From positions 1 to 5,813 of the forward strand of contig URQJ01000126.1 in NCBI GenBank assembly GCA_900549945.1: a stretch of 5,813 nucleotides of DNA, in the 5' to 3' direction. Below, one piece after another: positions 1 to 5,813 of the stretch. This DNA comes from an uncultured Oscillospiraceae bacterium. GTDB lineage: Bacteria > Bacillota > Clostridia > Oscillospirales > Acutalibacteraceae. Below the pieces are notes generated by a model. The model was not told the origin of the DNA. It saw nothing but the letters and a program-made list of their open reading frames with translations, and ran no database searches. Position numbers and translations under genes: made by a program. Each line of letters opens with the position of its first letter. Positions within the stretch are counted from its first letter, which is position 1.

Positions 1-650
1 TCCGCCGGCGCAAAGCGCCCCTGCTGCACGCCGAGCAGCGTGCCCGCCATGATGCGCACCATGTTGTAGAGAAAGCCGTCCGCCGCCACCGTGAAGCGCA
101 CCATGTCGCCGTCGCGCGTGACGCGGCTCTCGGCCACAGTGCGGTGAAAATCGCCCATTTCGCGCTTATCGAGCGTGCAGAACGAGGTGAAATCGTGGCG
201 GCCGATGAAGTACCGCGCCGCCGCGTCGAGCAGCTTTTCATCGATCGGGTGGTAGTAGTGCAGCGCGCGGCCGTGCAGAAACGGGCTGCGCACCGGGTGG
301 TTCCAAATCTCATAGACGTACCGCTTCCCGCGGCACGAGTACCGCGCGTGGAAATCGGGCGGCACCGGCCGGCAGCCGAGCACCGCGATGTCCGGCGGCA
401 GGAAATGGTTCAGCGCGCCGGGGAGCCTTTCCGAGGGGATGCCGTGGTCGAGCTTCATGCTGATGCAGAACTCCCGCGCGTGCACGCCGGTATCCGTGCG
501 GCTGCACGATTTGATGTCCGGCTGCGTGCCGAGCACGCTTCTCAGCGCCTCCTGAAAAACGCCCTGCACGCTGCGCGCGTTTTCCTGCACCTGCCAGCCG
601 TGGTAGCCGCTGCCGTCGTATTGAATTGTCAGAAGCAGATTGCGCTCCAC
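1..650 (-). CDS. truA: tRNA pseudouridine synthase TruA (C-terminus cut by window edge)
   Basis: TruA converts uridines 38-40 of the tRNA anticodon arm to pseudouridine in the cytoplasm. I translated 216 complete codons from a GTG start. Visible family marks are the N-terminal segment LLLTIQYDGSGYHGWQ (residues 5-20), the catalytic loop SRTDTGVHA (50-58) with nucleophile Asp53, the DFHARYSCRGKRYVY segment (99-113), HDFTSFC (152-158), and the C-terminal core FLYNMVRIMAGTLLG (193-207). The family is usually about 245-270 residues, so perhaps 30-50 residues lie beyond position 1. The GTG at 648-650 is chosen because it gives the canonical N-terminus and sits 5 nt after the Shine-Dalgarno AAGGAGG; no other in-frame start lies nearby. 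It follows ecfT after 31 nt with no terminator, the order ecfA1-ecfA2-ecfT-truA being known from Firmicutes, so cotranscription is inferred. No key residue is missing in the visible part. Confidence 0.96.
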   Translation of the reverse strand, partial: MERNLLLTIQYDGSGYHGWQVQENARSVQGVFQEALRSVLGTQPDIKSCSRTDTGVHAREFCISMKLDHGIPSERLPGALNHFLPPDIAVLGCRPVPPDFHARYSCRGKRYVYEIWNHPVRSPFLHGRALHYYHPIDEKLLDAAARYFIGRHDFTSFCTLDKREMGDFHRTVAESRVTRDGDMVRFTVAADGFLYNMVRIMAGTLLGVQQGRFAPA

Positions 651-655
651 AGGCG

Positions 656-662
656 CCTCCTT
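656..662 (-). promoter_or_regulatory. Ribosome binding site of truA
   Basis: AAGGAGG on the minus strand, 5 nt before the GTG at 648-650. A near-perfect Shine-Dalgarno that decides the non-ATG start of truA. It lies in the 31-nt ecfT-truA gap. Confidence 0.8.
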
Positions 663-681
663 TCCGGCACGCGGCCGAGCC

Positions 682-1500
682 TCACCGCACGATCGCCGGC
701 GGGAGCACGATATTCAGCGCGGCGAACACCGCGAGGAACAGAACGCACACGGCGAGCGACACGAAATCGACGCGCCCGAGCTTTAAAACCTTCATCTTCG
801 TGCGGCCCGCGCCGCCGTTGTAGCAGCGGCTTTCCATCGCGGTCGCAAGATCAAATGCCCGGCGGAACGCCGAGACAAAGAGCGGGATCAGCACCGGGAT
901 CAGCGCCTTGATGCGCTGGATAAGGCCGCCGCTCTCCATATCCGCGCCGCGCGATTTCTGCGCCGCCATGATCTTCTCGGTCTCCTCGAGCAGAAGCGGC
1001 ACAAAACGCAGCGCGATCGTCATCATCATCGCAAATTCATGCACCGGCACGTGCAGCAGCGCAAGCGGCTTCAAAAGCCGCTCGATCGCGTCGGTAAGCT
1101 GCGTCGGCGAGGTTGTAAACGTGAGGATCGAGCTGATGAGGATCAGCACGACGATGCGCACCGCGATCATGATGCTGTTCAAAATGCCGTTCATCGTGAT
1201 CGTGATGAAGCCGAGCTTCACGAGCGGCTCGCCCGTCCCGTAAAAGAGGTTGAGCACACCGGTAAACACGACGATGAACAGAATCGGCTTCAAGCTTTTG
1301 ATGTACAGCTTCACCGGCACCTTCGAAAGCGCGATGCCGAGGAAGCACATAAAAATCGTCGCCGCCATCGTGACAAAGTTCTGCGCGCAGAAGATCAGCA
1401 CGATGAAGTACACGGTCAGGCACAGCTTGATGCGCGGGTCCATGCGGTGCAGAACGGATTTTCCGGGGAAAAACTGCCCCATTGTGATATCGGAAATCAT
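682..1500 (-). CDS. ecfT: ECF transporter transmembrane (T) component EcfT
   Basis: EcfT is the membrane scaffold of energy-coupling factor transporters: it joins the two ATPases to an exchangeable substrate-binding S protein. The 272-residue length is typical. The N-terminus (DITMGQFFPGKSVLHRMDPRIK, split here at residues 4-14 and 15-25) is characteristic. Hydrophobic segments lie at about 26-40, 43-60, 70-88, 103-130, 154-173 and 244-268. The long cytoplasmic coupling region carries the two conserved short motifs, SRG at 183-185 (in AQKSRGAD) and SRC at 224-226 (in AMESRCYNGG), which contact the ATPases. The start ATG overlaps the ecfA2 stop as ATGA, and a good Shine-Dalgarno lies inside the ecfA2 end, so coupled translation with ecfA2 is inferred. 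An internal Met7 is possible as a start but would remove conserved N-terminal residues. Substrate cannot be read from this subunit. Confidence 0.96.
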   Translation of the reverse strand: MISDITMGQFFPGKSVLHRMDPRIKLCLTVYFIVLIFCAQNFVTMAATIFMCFLGIALSKVPVKLYIKSLKPILFIVVFTGVLNLFYGTGEPLVKLGFITITMNGILNSIMIAVRIVVLILISSILTFTTSPTQLTDAIERLLKPLALLHVPVHEFAMMMTIALRFVPLLLEETEKIMAAQKSRGADMESGGLIQRIKALIPVLIPLFVSAFRRAFDLATAMESRCYNGGAGRTKMKVLKLGRVDFVSLAVCVLFLAVFAALNIVLPPAIVR

Positions 1501-2375
1501 TTCGGCTGCACCTCCCCGTCCTTTTTCCCGGCAAGCAGCGGGATCAGCTCCATCAGCGCCTCGTCGACGCTCAGGACCGTTTCGCTTACCGGCAGACCCA
1601 TCGCGCGCAGCCGCCGCATGATCGCGGTGATCTGCGGCAGGCGCAGGCCCATCGGCTCCAAAAGGCCGCCGCGTGCAAAGACGGCGCGGGTCTTGTCCAG
1701 CATTTCGGCGCGGCCCTTATTCATGACGAGCACGCGCTCGGCCGTGCGGCCGATGTCCTCCATGCTGTGCGAAATGAGCAGCACGGTGTTGTGCCGGTGC
1801 GCGTGGTACTGCGCGATCTGCGCGAGGATCACGTCGCGCCCCTTCGGGTCGAGGCCGGCGGCGGGCTCATCGAGGATCAGCACCTCGGGGTCCATCGCGA
1901 TCACGCCCGCGATCGCCGCGCGGCGCTTCTCGCCGCCCGAAAGCTCAAACGGCGATTTTTCGAGCAGGGACGGCTTCAGGTCTGTAAACCGCGCCGCCTC
2001 CTTCGCGCGCTCCATCGCCTCCTCGTCGGAAAGCCCCATGTTCTTCGGGCCGAACATGATGTCCTTCAGAACTGTCTCCTCGAAGAGCTGGTACTCGGGG
2101 TACTGGAACACCATGCCCACCTGAAAGCGCACGCGGCGGATCTCCTTCGGCTTCTCCCAGATGTCCTGCCCGTTCAGCAGCACTTGCCCGCTCGTCGGGC
2201 GGATCAGGCCGTTGAGCATCTGGATCAGCGTCGATTTGCCGCTGCCCGTGTGGCCGATCACGCCGATAAACTCGCCCTTTTCGACTGCGATCGAGACGTT
2301 TTGCACCGCGGTCTTTTCAAAGGGCGTGCCCGCGCCGTAGGTGTAGGTCAGATTTTTCGTTTCTAAAATTGCCAT
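1497..2375 (-). CDS. ecfA2: ECF transporter ATP-binding protein EcfA2
   Basis: This is one of the two cytoplasmic ATPases that power the ECF transporter, working as a heterodimer with EcfA1 beneath EcfT. The protein has 292 residues, typical for the family. All ABC motifs are intact: Walker A GHTGSGKST (41-49), Q-loop Gln91 in FQYPEYQLFEETV, signature LSGGEKRR (145-152), Walker B LILDEP (166-171) with catalytic Glu170, D-loop AAGLD (172-176), and switch His203. The FQYPEYQLFEETV and AAGLDP wording is what usually distinguishes EcfA2 from EcfA1. A C-terminal extension after about residue 225 (FARGGLLEPMGLRLPQIT) is typical of this subfamily. The ATG at 2373-2375 follows GGAGGA by 6 nt. A 91-nt gap separates it from ecfA1, and its stop overlaps the ecfT start. 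The older name cbiO would imply cobalt transport, which nothing here supports. Confidence 0.96.
   Translation of the reverse strand: MAILETKNLTYTYGAGTPFEKTAVQNVSIAVEKGEFIGVIGHTGSGKSTLIQMLNGLIRPTSGQVLLNGQDIWEKPKEIRRVRFQVGMVFQYPEYQLFEETVLKDIMFGPKNMGLSDEEAMERAKEAARFTDLKPSLLEKSPFELSGGEKRRAAIAGVIAMDPEVLILDEPAAGLDPKGRDVILAQIAQYHAHRHNTVLLISHSMEDIGRTAERVLVMNKGRAEMLDKTRAVFARGGLLEPMGLRLPQITAIMRRLRAMGLPVSETVLSVDEALMELIPLLAGKKDGEVQPK
1509..1517 (-). promoter_or_regulatory. Ribosome binding site of ecfT inside ecfA2
   Basis: GGGGAGGTG on the minus strand, 8 nt before the ATG at 1498-1500 and embedded in the last codons of ecfA2. It supports the ATG at 1500 as the ecfT start and allows ribosomes to initiate directly as well as by reinitiation at the ATGA overlap. 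Confidence 0.75.
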
Positions 2376-2381
2376 GTGAAT

Positions 2382-2387
2382 TCCTCC
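2382..2387 (-). promoter_or_regulatory. Ribosome binding site of ecfA2
   Basis: GGAGGA on the minus strand, 6 nt before the ATG of ecfA2. A strong site of its own, consistent with ecfA2 not depending on translational coupling to ecfA1 across the 91-nt gap. Confidence 0.8.
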
Positions 2388-2416
2388 GCTGCCGGGTGTA
2401 GGTCGCGTGATCCTGC

Positions 2417-2434
2417 CCCGGTAAACCTTACGGG
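2417..2434 (-). other. Imperfect inverted repeat in the ecfA1-ecfA2 gap
   Basis: On the plus strand CCCGGTAA (2417-2424) faces TTACGGG (2428-2434) across the 3-nt loop ACC, with one unpaired base. A transcript from the minus strand could form a hairpin of about 7 bp. There is no T run after it, so it is not a classical terminator. A role in mRNA processing or differential expression is possible but unproven. Confidence 0.35.
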
Positions 2435-2442
2435 ATAAACAG

Positions 2443-2458
2443 CCGCCCCTGCGGGCGG
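2443..2458 (-). other. GC-rich perfect inverted repeat just after ecfA1
   Basis: CCGCCC (2443-2448) and GGGCGG (2453-2458) form a perfect 6-bp stem with a 4-nt loop, starting 8 nt after the ecfA1 stop codon in the direction of transcription. On the minus strand it is followed by CTGTTTATCC, which has only three consecutive T, so at most a weak or leaky terminator or an mRNA-stabilising hairpin. Confidence 0.4.
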
Positions 2459-2466
2459 GAGAGGGC

Positions 2467-3321
2467 TCAGCCGGCAGACGGCGAGCCCTTTTCTTTCAGA
2501 TACGCGCCGATCGCCGCGACGCATTCGTCCTCATTGAGCGGCGCGCCGGCAATGCGGCAGCCCGCGGCGTTCAGCCGGTAGACGAGCTCCGTCGCCTGCG
2601 GCACGTCAAGGTGGTGGCGCTTCAAAAGCTCCACCTGCGCGAATACCGTGCGCGGGCCGCCGTCCAGCAGCACCTGCCCGTCGTCCATCACGACGACGCG
2701 GTCGGCCCGCACGGCCTCGTCCATATAATGCGTGATCAGCACGATCGTGATGCCCTTTTCACGGTTCAAATACGTGATCGTGTCCATGACCTCCTGCCGG
2801 CCGCGCGGGTCCAGCATGGCGGTCGGCTCGTCGAGCACGATGCACTCGGTCTCCATCGCGATGACGCCCGCGATCGCGATGCGCTGCTTCTGGCCGCCCG
2901 AGAGCTTGTGCGGCGCGTGCTCGCGGTACTCGTACATGTTGACGGCCTTGAGCGCCGCATCGACGCGGCGGCGGATCTCTGCGGGCGGGATGCCGAGATT
3001 TTCGGGGCCGAACGCCACGTCCTCCTCCACGATGCCCGCGACGAGCTGGTTATCCGGATTCTGCTGCACGAGGCCGACGCGGCGGCGCACATCGAGCTGC
3101 GTATCCTCCACGGCGGTGTCGATGCCGTCCACAAAAACCGTGCCGGCCGTCGGCACAAGCATGCCGTTGAAGAGCTTCGCCATCGTCGATTTGCCGCAGC
3201 CGTTGTGGCCGAGCAGCGCGACGAACTCGCCCTTTTTGATATCGAGATCGACGCCGTGCAGCACCTCGCCGGTCTCCTCGCCGTAGGCGAAGCGCAGCGC
3301 CCTGCATTCTATAAAACTCAC
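2467..3321 (-). CDS. ecfA1: ECF transporter ATP-binding protein EcfA1
   Basis: This is the partner ATPase of EcfA2 in the ECF energy-coupling module, hydrolysing ATP at the cytoplasmic face to drive micronutrient uptake. The protein has 284 residues, a normal length. Motifs in order are Walker [10 protein letters not shown] (38-46), Q-loop Gln87 in [12 protein letters not shown], signature LSGGQKQR (140-147), Walker B IVLDEP (161-166) with catalytic Glu165, D-loop TAMLD (167-171), and switch His198. QNPDNQ and [10 protein letters not shown] are EcfA1-type signatures. The start is GTG at 3319-3321: the codon immediately upstream is an in-frame TAA, so no earlier start exists, and GGTGAT lies 4 nt before it. 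It begins 29 nt after the methyltransferase and heads the ecfA1-ecfA2-ecfT-truA series. No S component is adjacent, which points to a shared module; the substrates are therefore unknown. Confidence 0.96.
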   Translation of the reverse strand: MSFIECRALRFAYGEETGEVLHGVDLDIKKGEFVALLGHNGCGKSTMAKLFNGMLVPTAGTVFVDGIDTAVEDTQLDVRRRVGLVQQNPDNQLVAGIVEEDVAFGPENLGIPPAEIRRRVDAALKAVNMYEYREHAPHKLSGGQKQRIAIAGVIAMETECIVLDEPTAMLDPRGRQEVMDTITYLNREKGITIVLITHYMDEAVRADRVVVMDDGQVLLDGGPRTVFAQVELLKRHHLDVPQATELVYRLNAAGCRIAGAPLNEDECVAAIGAYLKEKGSPSAG

Positions 3322-3325
3322 TTAT

Positions 3326-3331
3326 ATCACC
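3326..3331 (-). promoter_or_regulatory. Probable ribosome binding site of ecfA1
   Basis: GGTGAT on the minus strand, 4 nt before the GTG start. It matches the 3' part of the extended Shine-Dalgarno consensus AGGAGGTGATC rather than the GGAGG core. Weaker than the other sites in the window, and combined with GTG it may give lower initiation. Confidence 0.5.
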
Positions 3332-3350
3332 AAGCCTTTCCCGGCCGCGC

Positions 3351-4232
3351 TCAGTCCCCCGCGCACCAGATCGCCGTGCTGCCGCAGGGCAGCGCAAGCC
3401 CCGTCGCCGTGACCGGCAGACCGATCTCATCGGCGGAGACGGCGCCGCCGAACCGCGGCTTTAAAAGCACGCCGAGCAGATACGCCATCACGGAGGGCGA
3501 AAGCCCCGTCGTGTAGGAATTTAAGATGAAGAAGAGCGGGTTCTCGGTGAGCACCGGCACGCACATCTCCACGAGGCCGTAGAGTTGCTCCTCGAGCTTC
3601 CACACCTCGCCGCCCGGGCCGCGCCCGTAGGAGGGAGGGTCCATGATGATCCCGTCGTAGTGGTTGCCGCGGCGGATCTCCCGCTGGACGAATTTCACGC
3701 AGTCGTCCACGAGCCAGCGCACCGGGCGCTCCGCAAGGCCGGAGGCCGCGGCGTTCTCACGCGCCCACTGCACCATGCCCTTCGAAGCGTCCACGTGCGT
3801 CACGGCCGCGCCGGCCTCCATGCAGGCGAGCGTCGCCGCGCCCGTGTAGCCGAACAGGTTCAGCACACGGATCTCCCGCGCGGGGTCCTTTTTCTTCGCC
3901 TCGCGGATGCACCGCGCCGTGTAGTCCCAGTTCACGCCCTGCTCGGGGAAAACGCCCGTATGCTTGAAGCCCATCGGCTTTAGGCGGAACGTGAGCGGCC
4001 CGCGCGTGATCTTCCACACGTCGGGCAGCTTTTTATAGACCTCCCACCGGCCGCCGCCCGTGTTTGAGCGGCGGTAGCGCGCGTGCGCGCTTTTCCAGCG
4101 GGGATCTTTTTTCTCGGACCTCCAGATGATCTGCGGGTCGGGGCGGATGAGGAGAATATCTCCCCACCGCTCGAGCCGCTCGCCGGAGCCCGTATCGATC
4201 AGTTCATAATCCTTCCAGTCTGCAATCCTCAT
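3351..4232 (-). CDS. Class I SAM-dependent methyltransferase, COG1092 type, probable RNA target
   Basis: This is a 293-residue Rossmann-fold methyltransferase resembling the catalytic part of the 23S rRNA methyltransferase family that includes RlmI. The SAM-binding motif I is VLNLFGYTGAATL (123-135), followed by the ribose-binding acidic residue in HVDAS (Asp148). Motif IV is MDPPSYGRG (197-205). The segment KHTGVFPEQGVNWDY (90-104) before motif I is characteristic of the COG1092 group. There is no N-terminal PUA RNA-binding domain, only about 90 residues rich in Trp and basic residues. No Cys is seen in motif IV or in the following LNSYTTG stretch (237-243), so 5-methylcytosine chemistry is doubtful although such proteins are often named that way. 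The ATG overlaps the glmM stop as ATGA, with a loose GAGGAAGAG upstream, so coupling to glmM is inferred. The exact substrate cannot be named. Confidence 0.85.
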   Translation of the reverse strand: MRIADWKDYELIDTGSGERLERWGDILLIRPDPQIIWRSEKKDPRWKSAHARYRRSNTGGGRWEVYKKLPDVWKITRGPLTFRLKPMGFKHTGVFPEQGVNWDYTARCIREAKKKDPAREIRVLNLFGYTGAATLACMEAGAAVTHVDASKGMVQWARENAAASGLAERPVRWLVDDCVKFVQREIRRGNHYDGIIMDPPSYGRGPGGEVWKLEEQLYGLVEMCVPVLTENPLFFILNSYTTGLSPSVMAYLLGVLLKPRFGGAVSADEIGLPVTATGLALPCGSTAIWCAGD

Positions 4233-5581
4233 GAAACAAGCTCTTCCTCGATGACCTTTGAAATATCGTTTGCGAGCTTTTCGATCAGCTCGAGATCCTG
4301 ACCCTCCACCATGACGCGCAGCAGCGGCTCCGTGCCGGACGGCCGCACGATGACGCGCCCGTTGCCGGCGAGCGTCTTTGTGGCCGTGTCGATCGCCTTC
4401 TTGACCTTCGGGTCGGTGTAGAACGCGAGCTTGCCCTCGGGCGTGACGCGGATGTTCTTGATCGTCTGCGGGTAGCGCTCCATGACCGTCGTCATCGAGG
4501 AGAGCTTCGCCTCGCGGCGCTTCATGATGCTGAGCAGCTGCGCCGCCGTAAGCTGGCCGTCGCCGGTCGTCGCAAAATCGCGGAAGATCACGTGGCCGCT
4601 CTGCTCGCCGCCGAAGCTGTAGTTTTCGAGCAGCATCTCCTCAAGCACGTAGCGGTCGCCGACCTTCGTCGCCTCAAAGTGAATGTCGTTGCGCTCGCAG
4701 AATTTCACGAAGCCGAGGTTCGTCATAATCGTGCCGACGATGCAGCTCTTGTTGAGCTTGCCGCGGCTCTTCATGTCGAGGCCGCAGATTGCCATGATGA
4801 AGTCGCCGTCGACCGGCTCGCCGTTTTCGTCGACCGCGAGGCAGCGGTCCGCGTCGCCGTCGAACGCGATGCCCGCGTCAACCTTGTGCGTCTTGACGTA
4901 CTCGATCAGGCTCTCCATGTGCGTGGAGCCGCAGCCGTCGTTGATGTTGACGCCGTTCGGCTCGTTCGAGAGCATGTGCACCTTCGCGCCGAGCTCCGTA
5001 AACAGCGTTTCCGCCGTCATCGCGGAGGAGCCGTTCGCGCAGTCGAGCGCGACCTCGAGGCCGTCGAGCGAGAAATGCACGGTCGATTTCACGTGGTCGA
5101 TGTAGTCGCGCAGCGCGTTCGGCGCCGTCTCCACCGTGCCGAGGTCGCTGTCCGCGGGCGCGGCCGGCAGCGCGGCCTCGCCGAGGATCAGCGATTCGAT
5201 GCGCTCCTCAAGGTCGTCCGGCAGCTTGTAGCCGTCGCCGCTGAAAATTTTAATGCCGTTGTATTCGTAGGAGTTGTGGGAGGCGGAGATCATCACGCCC
5301 GCATCCGCCTTGTACTTCTCGACAAGGTAGGCGACCGCCGGCGTGGGCACGACGCCGAGCAGCACAACCGAAGCGCCGACGCTGCACAGGCCGGCCGCCA
5401 TCGCATTCTCGAGCATGTCGCTCGAAAGGCGGGTGTCCTTGCCGATGATGACGCGCGGGTGGCGCGTCGACTTGTTCGTCAAAACGGCCGCAGCCGCGCG
5501 GCCGAGCTTCATCGCGAGCTCGCAGGTGAGGTCCTTGTTCGCGACGCCGCGAACACCGTCCGTACCGAATAATCTTGCCAT
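4229..5581 (-). CDS. glmM: Phosphoglucosamine mutase GlmM
   Basis: GlmM interconverts glucosamine-6-phosphate and glucosamine-1-phosphate in the cytoplasm, the step leading to UDP-N-acetylglucosamine for peptidoglycan. The 450 residues match the usual family length. The N-terminus MARLFGTDGVRG is canonical. The active-site loop ISASHNSYEYNGIK (98-111) carries the phosphorylated Ser101; the metal loop is DGDADR (241-246) with Asp241, Asp243 and Asp245; the sugar-binding loop is GGEQSGH (324-330); and the phosphate-binding loop is RPSGTEP (413-419). All four alpha-D-phosphohexomutase domain signatures are intact. The frame stays open 30 codons further upstream, but that part overlaps the preceding gene and has no family match; ATG at 5579-5581 has AGGGGG 8 nt upstream. 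It follows a FAD dehydrogenase by 58 nt and overlaps the methyltransferase start by 4 nt. Members of this family in Firmicutes often sit near cdaA/cdaR; those would lie outside this window. Confidence 0.97.
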   Translation of the reverse strand: MARLFGTDGVRGVANKDLTCELAMKLGRAAAAVLTNKSTRHPRVIIGKDTRLSSDMLENAMAAGLCSVGASVVLLGVVPTPAVAYLVEKYKADAGVMISASHNSYEYNGIKIFSGDGYKLPDDLEERIESLILGEAALPAAPADSDLGTVETAPNALRDYIDHVKSTVHFSLDGLEVALDCANGSSAMTAETLFTELGAKVHMLSNEPNGVNINDGCGSTHMESLIEYVKTHKVDAGIAFDGDADRCLAVDENGEPVDGDFIMAICGLDMKSRGKLNKSCIVGTIMTNLGFVKFCERNDIHFEATKVGDRYVLEEMLLENYSFGGEQSGHVIFRDFATTGDGQLTAAQLLSIMKRREAKLSSMTTVMERYPQTIKNIRVTPEGKLAFYTDPKVKKAIDTATKTLAGNGRVIVRPSGTEPLLRVMVEGQDLELIEKLANDISKVIEEELVS

Positions 5582-5589
5582 ATTTCTTT

Positions 5590-5595
5590 CCCCCT
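5590..5595 (-). promoter_or_regulatory. Ribosome binding site of glmM
   Basis: AGGGGG on the minus strand, 8 nt before the ATG at 5579-5581. It supports the 450-residue start over the longer reading frame that begins at 5671. Confidence 0.7.
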
Positions 5596-5639
5596 GATAC
5601 TCAGATGCGTTTTCGCGTCTTAAAGGTTTGATATCCTTA

Positions 5640-5813
5640 TTAGTATTGCACATTTTGGTGCAGGAATGCAAGTGCCGCTTTCATGCCATCGACGGCGGCA
5701 CTCATGATGCCGCCCGCATAGCCCGCACCCTCGCCCATCGGATAGAGTCCCGGCGTCGCCTCGGCGACAAACGTTTCGCGGTCGCGGCGGATGCGGCACG
5801 GCGCCGACGAGCG
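5640..5813 (-). CDS. FAD-dependent dehydrogenase, COG2509 type (C-terminal end only)
   Basis: Only the last 57 codons and the TAA stop are present; the gene enters from the right edge. The tail contains RSSAPCRIRRDRETF at the edge, then GLYPMGEGAGYAGGIMSAAV followed by DGMKAA. The GLYP-GEGAGYAGGI-SAAVDG pattern is the C-terminal FAD-contacting segment of the uncharacterised NAD(P)/FAD-dependent dehydrogenases of COG2509. This family is widespread in Clostridia, has a two-dinucleotide-binding oxidoreductase fold and no settled physiological substrate. The nucleotide-binding N-terminus is outside the window, so the family call rests on this one conserved tail. It lies 58 nt upstream of glmM in the same direction; no terminator is visible between them, so cotranscription is plausible. 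Confidence 0.8.
   Translation of the reverse strand, partial: RSSAPCRIRRDRETFVAEATPGLYPMGEGAGYAGGIMSAAVDGMKAALAFLHQNVQY

Noticed and set aside
1039..2124. Long plus-strand open frame (361 codons) opposite ecfT and ecfA2, and a similar one at 144-911
   Set aside because: The translations are Arg/His/Ala-rich with no recognisable domain and lie exactly opposite well-supported genes. GC-rich codon use on the minus strand removes stops from the opposite strand.
1905..2885. Repeated GCGATCGC-like octamers, reminiscent of HIP1 palindromes
   Set aside because: They fall on codons for Ala-Ile-Ala in the conserved AIAGVIAM stretches of both ATPases, so codon bias and paralogy explain them.
4076..4091. 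AGCGCGC-GT-GCGCGCT inverted repeat followed by TTT on the plus strand, looking like a terminator or Z-DNA tract
   Set aside because: It lies inside the methyltransferase coding sequence (codons for SAHAR) and there is no plus-strand gene to terminate; explained by GC-rich codon choice.
4592..5572. Plus-strand open frame of 326 codons opposite glmM, and another of 301 codons at 2611-3516
   Set aside because: Low-complexity Arg/Val/Ala/His composition, no motif, no ribosome binding site, fully antisense to intact glmM or ecfA1.
5647..5662. TGCAC/GTGCA inverted repeat at the end of the FAD dehydrogenase, considered as a terminator
   Set aside because: Only 5 bp, AT-rich loop, no T run after it on the minus strand, and it overlaps the last codons of the gene.
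5582..5671. Upstream ATG extending glmM by 30 codons
   Set aside because: The added residues do not belong to GlmM, overlap the end of the FAD dehydrogenase gene, and the canonical MARLFGTDG start has its own Shine-Dalgarno.
5640..5680. Possible promoter for glmM (TTGCAT and AATACT with an 18-nt spacer on the minus strand)
   Set aside because: Matches to the consensus boxes are poor (about 3/6 and 4/6) and such matches are expected by chance in this AT-richer patch; not strong enough to report as a feature.

Overview
The window looks like ordinary chromosome from a GC-rich member of the Bacillota (Firmicutes), most likely a Clostridia/Oscillospiraceae-type gut bacterium. The evidence is the strong purine-rich Shine-Dalgarno sites, a general-type ECF transporter module followed directly by truA (a gene order known from Firmicutes), and a COG2509-type FAD dehydrogenase next to glmM. 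The taxonomic call is inference; no rRNA or other marker gene is present.

All seven genes lie on the minus strand and are read from the right edge to the left. In order they are: the last 57 codons of a FAD-dependent dehydrogenase (5640 to beyond 5813); glmM, phosphoglucosamine mutase (4229-5581); a class I SAM-dependent methyltransferase of the COG1092 type (3351-4232); ecfA1 (2467-3321); ecfA2 (1497-2375); ecfT (682-1500); and truA (650 running off the left edge). Gaps are short (29 to 91 nt) and two junctions are 4-nt ATGA stop/start overlaps (glmM to methyltransferase, ecfA2 to ecfT). No convincing terminator or strong promoter separates any pair, so the whole block could be one transcription unit. 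No stretch longer than 100 nt lacks a gene.

Functionally, glmM feeds UDP-N-acetylglucosamine and cell-wall synthesis. EcfA1, EcfA2 and EcfT form the energy-coupling part of an ECF transporter that takes up vitamins or other micronutrients; no substrate-binding S component is encoded here, as expected for a general module shared by unlinked S components. TruA makes pseudouridine in the tRNA anticodon arm, and the methyltransferase probably acts on RNA, but its target is unknown.

I found no mobile element, CRISPR array, RNA gene or evidence of a new system. The points most worth a second look are modest: the 91-nt ecfA1-ecfA2 gap with two small inverted repeats, the unassigned methyltransferase tightly coupled to glmM, and the position of the ECF-truA block downstream of glmM rather than of ribosomal protein genes.
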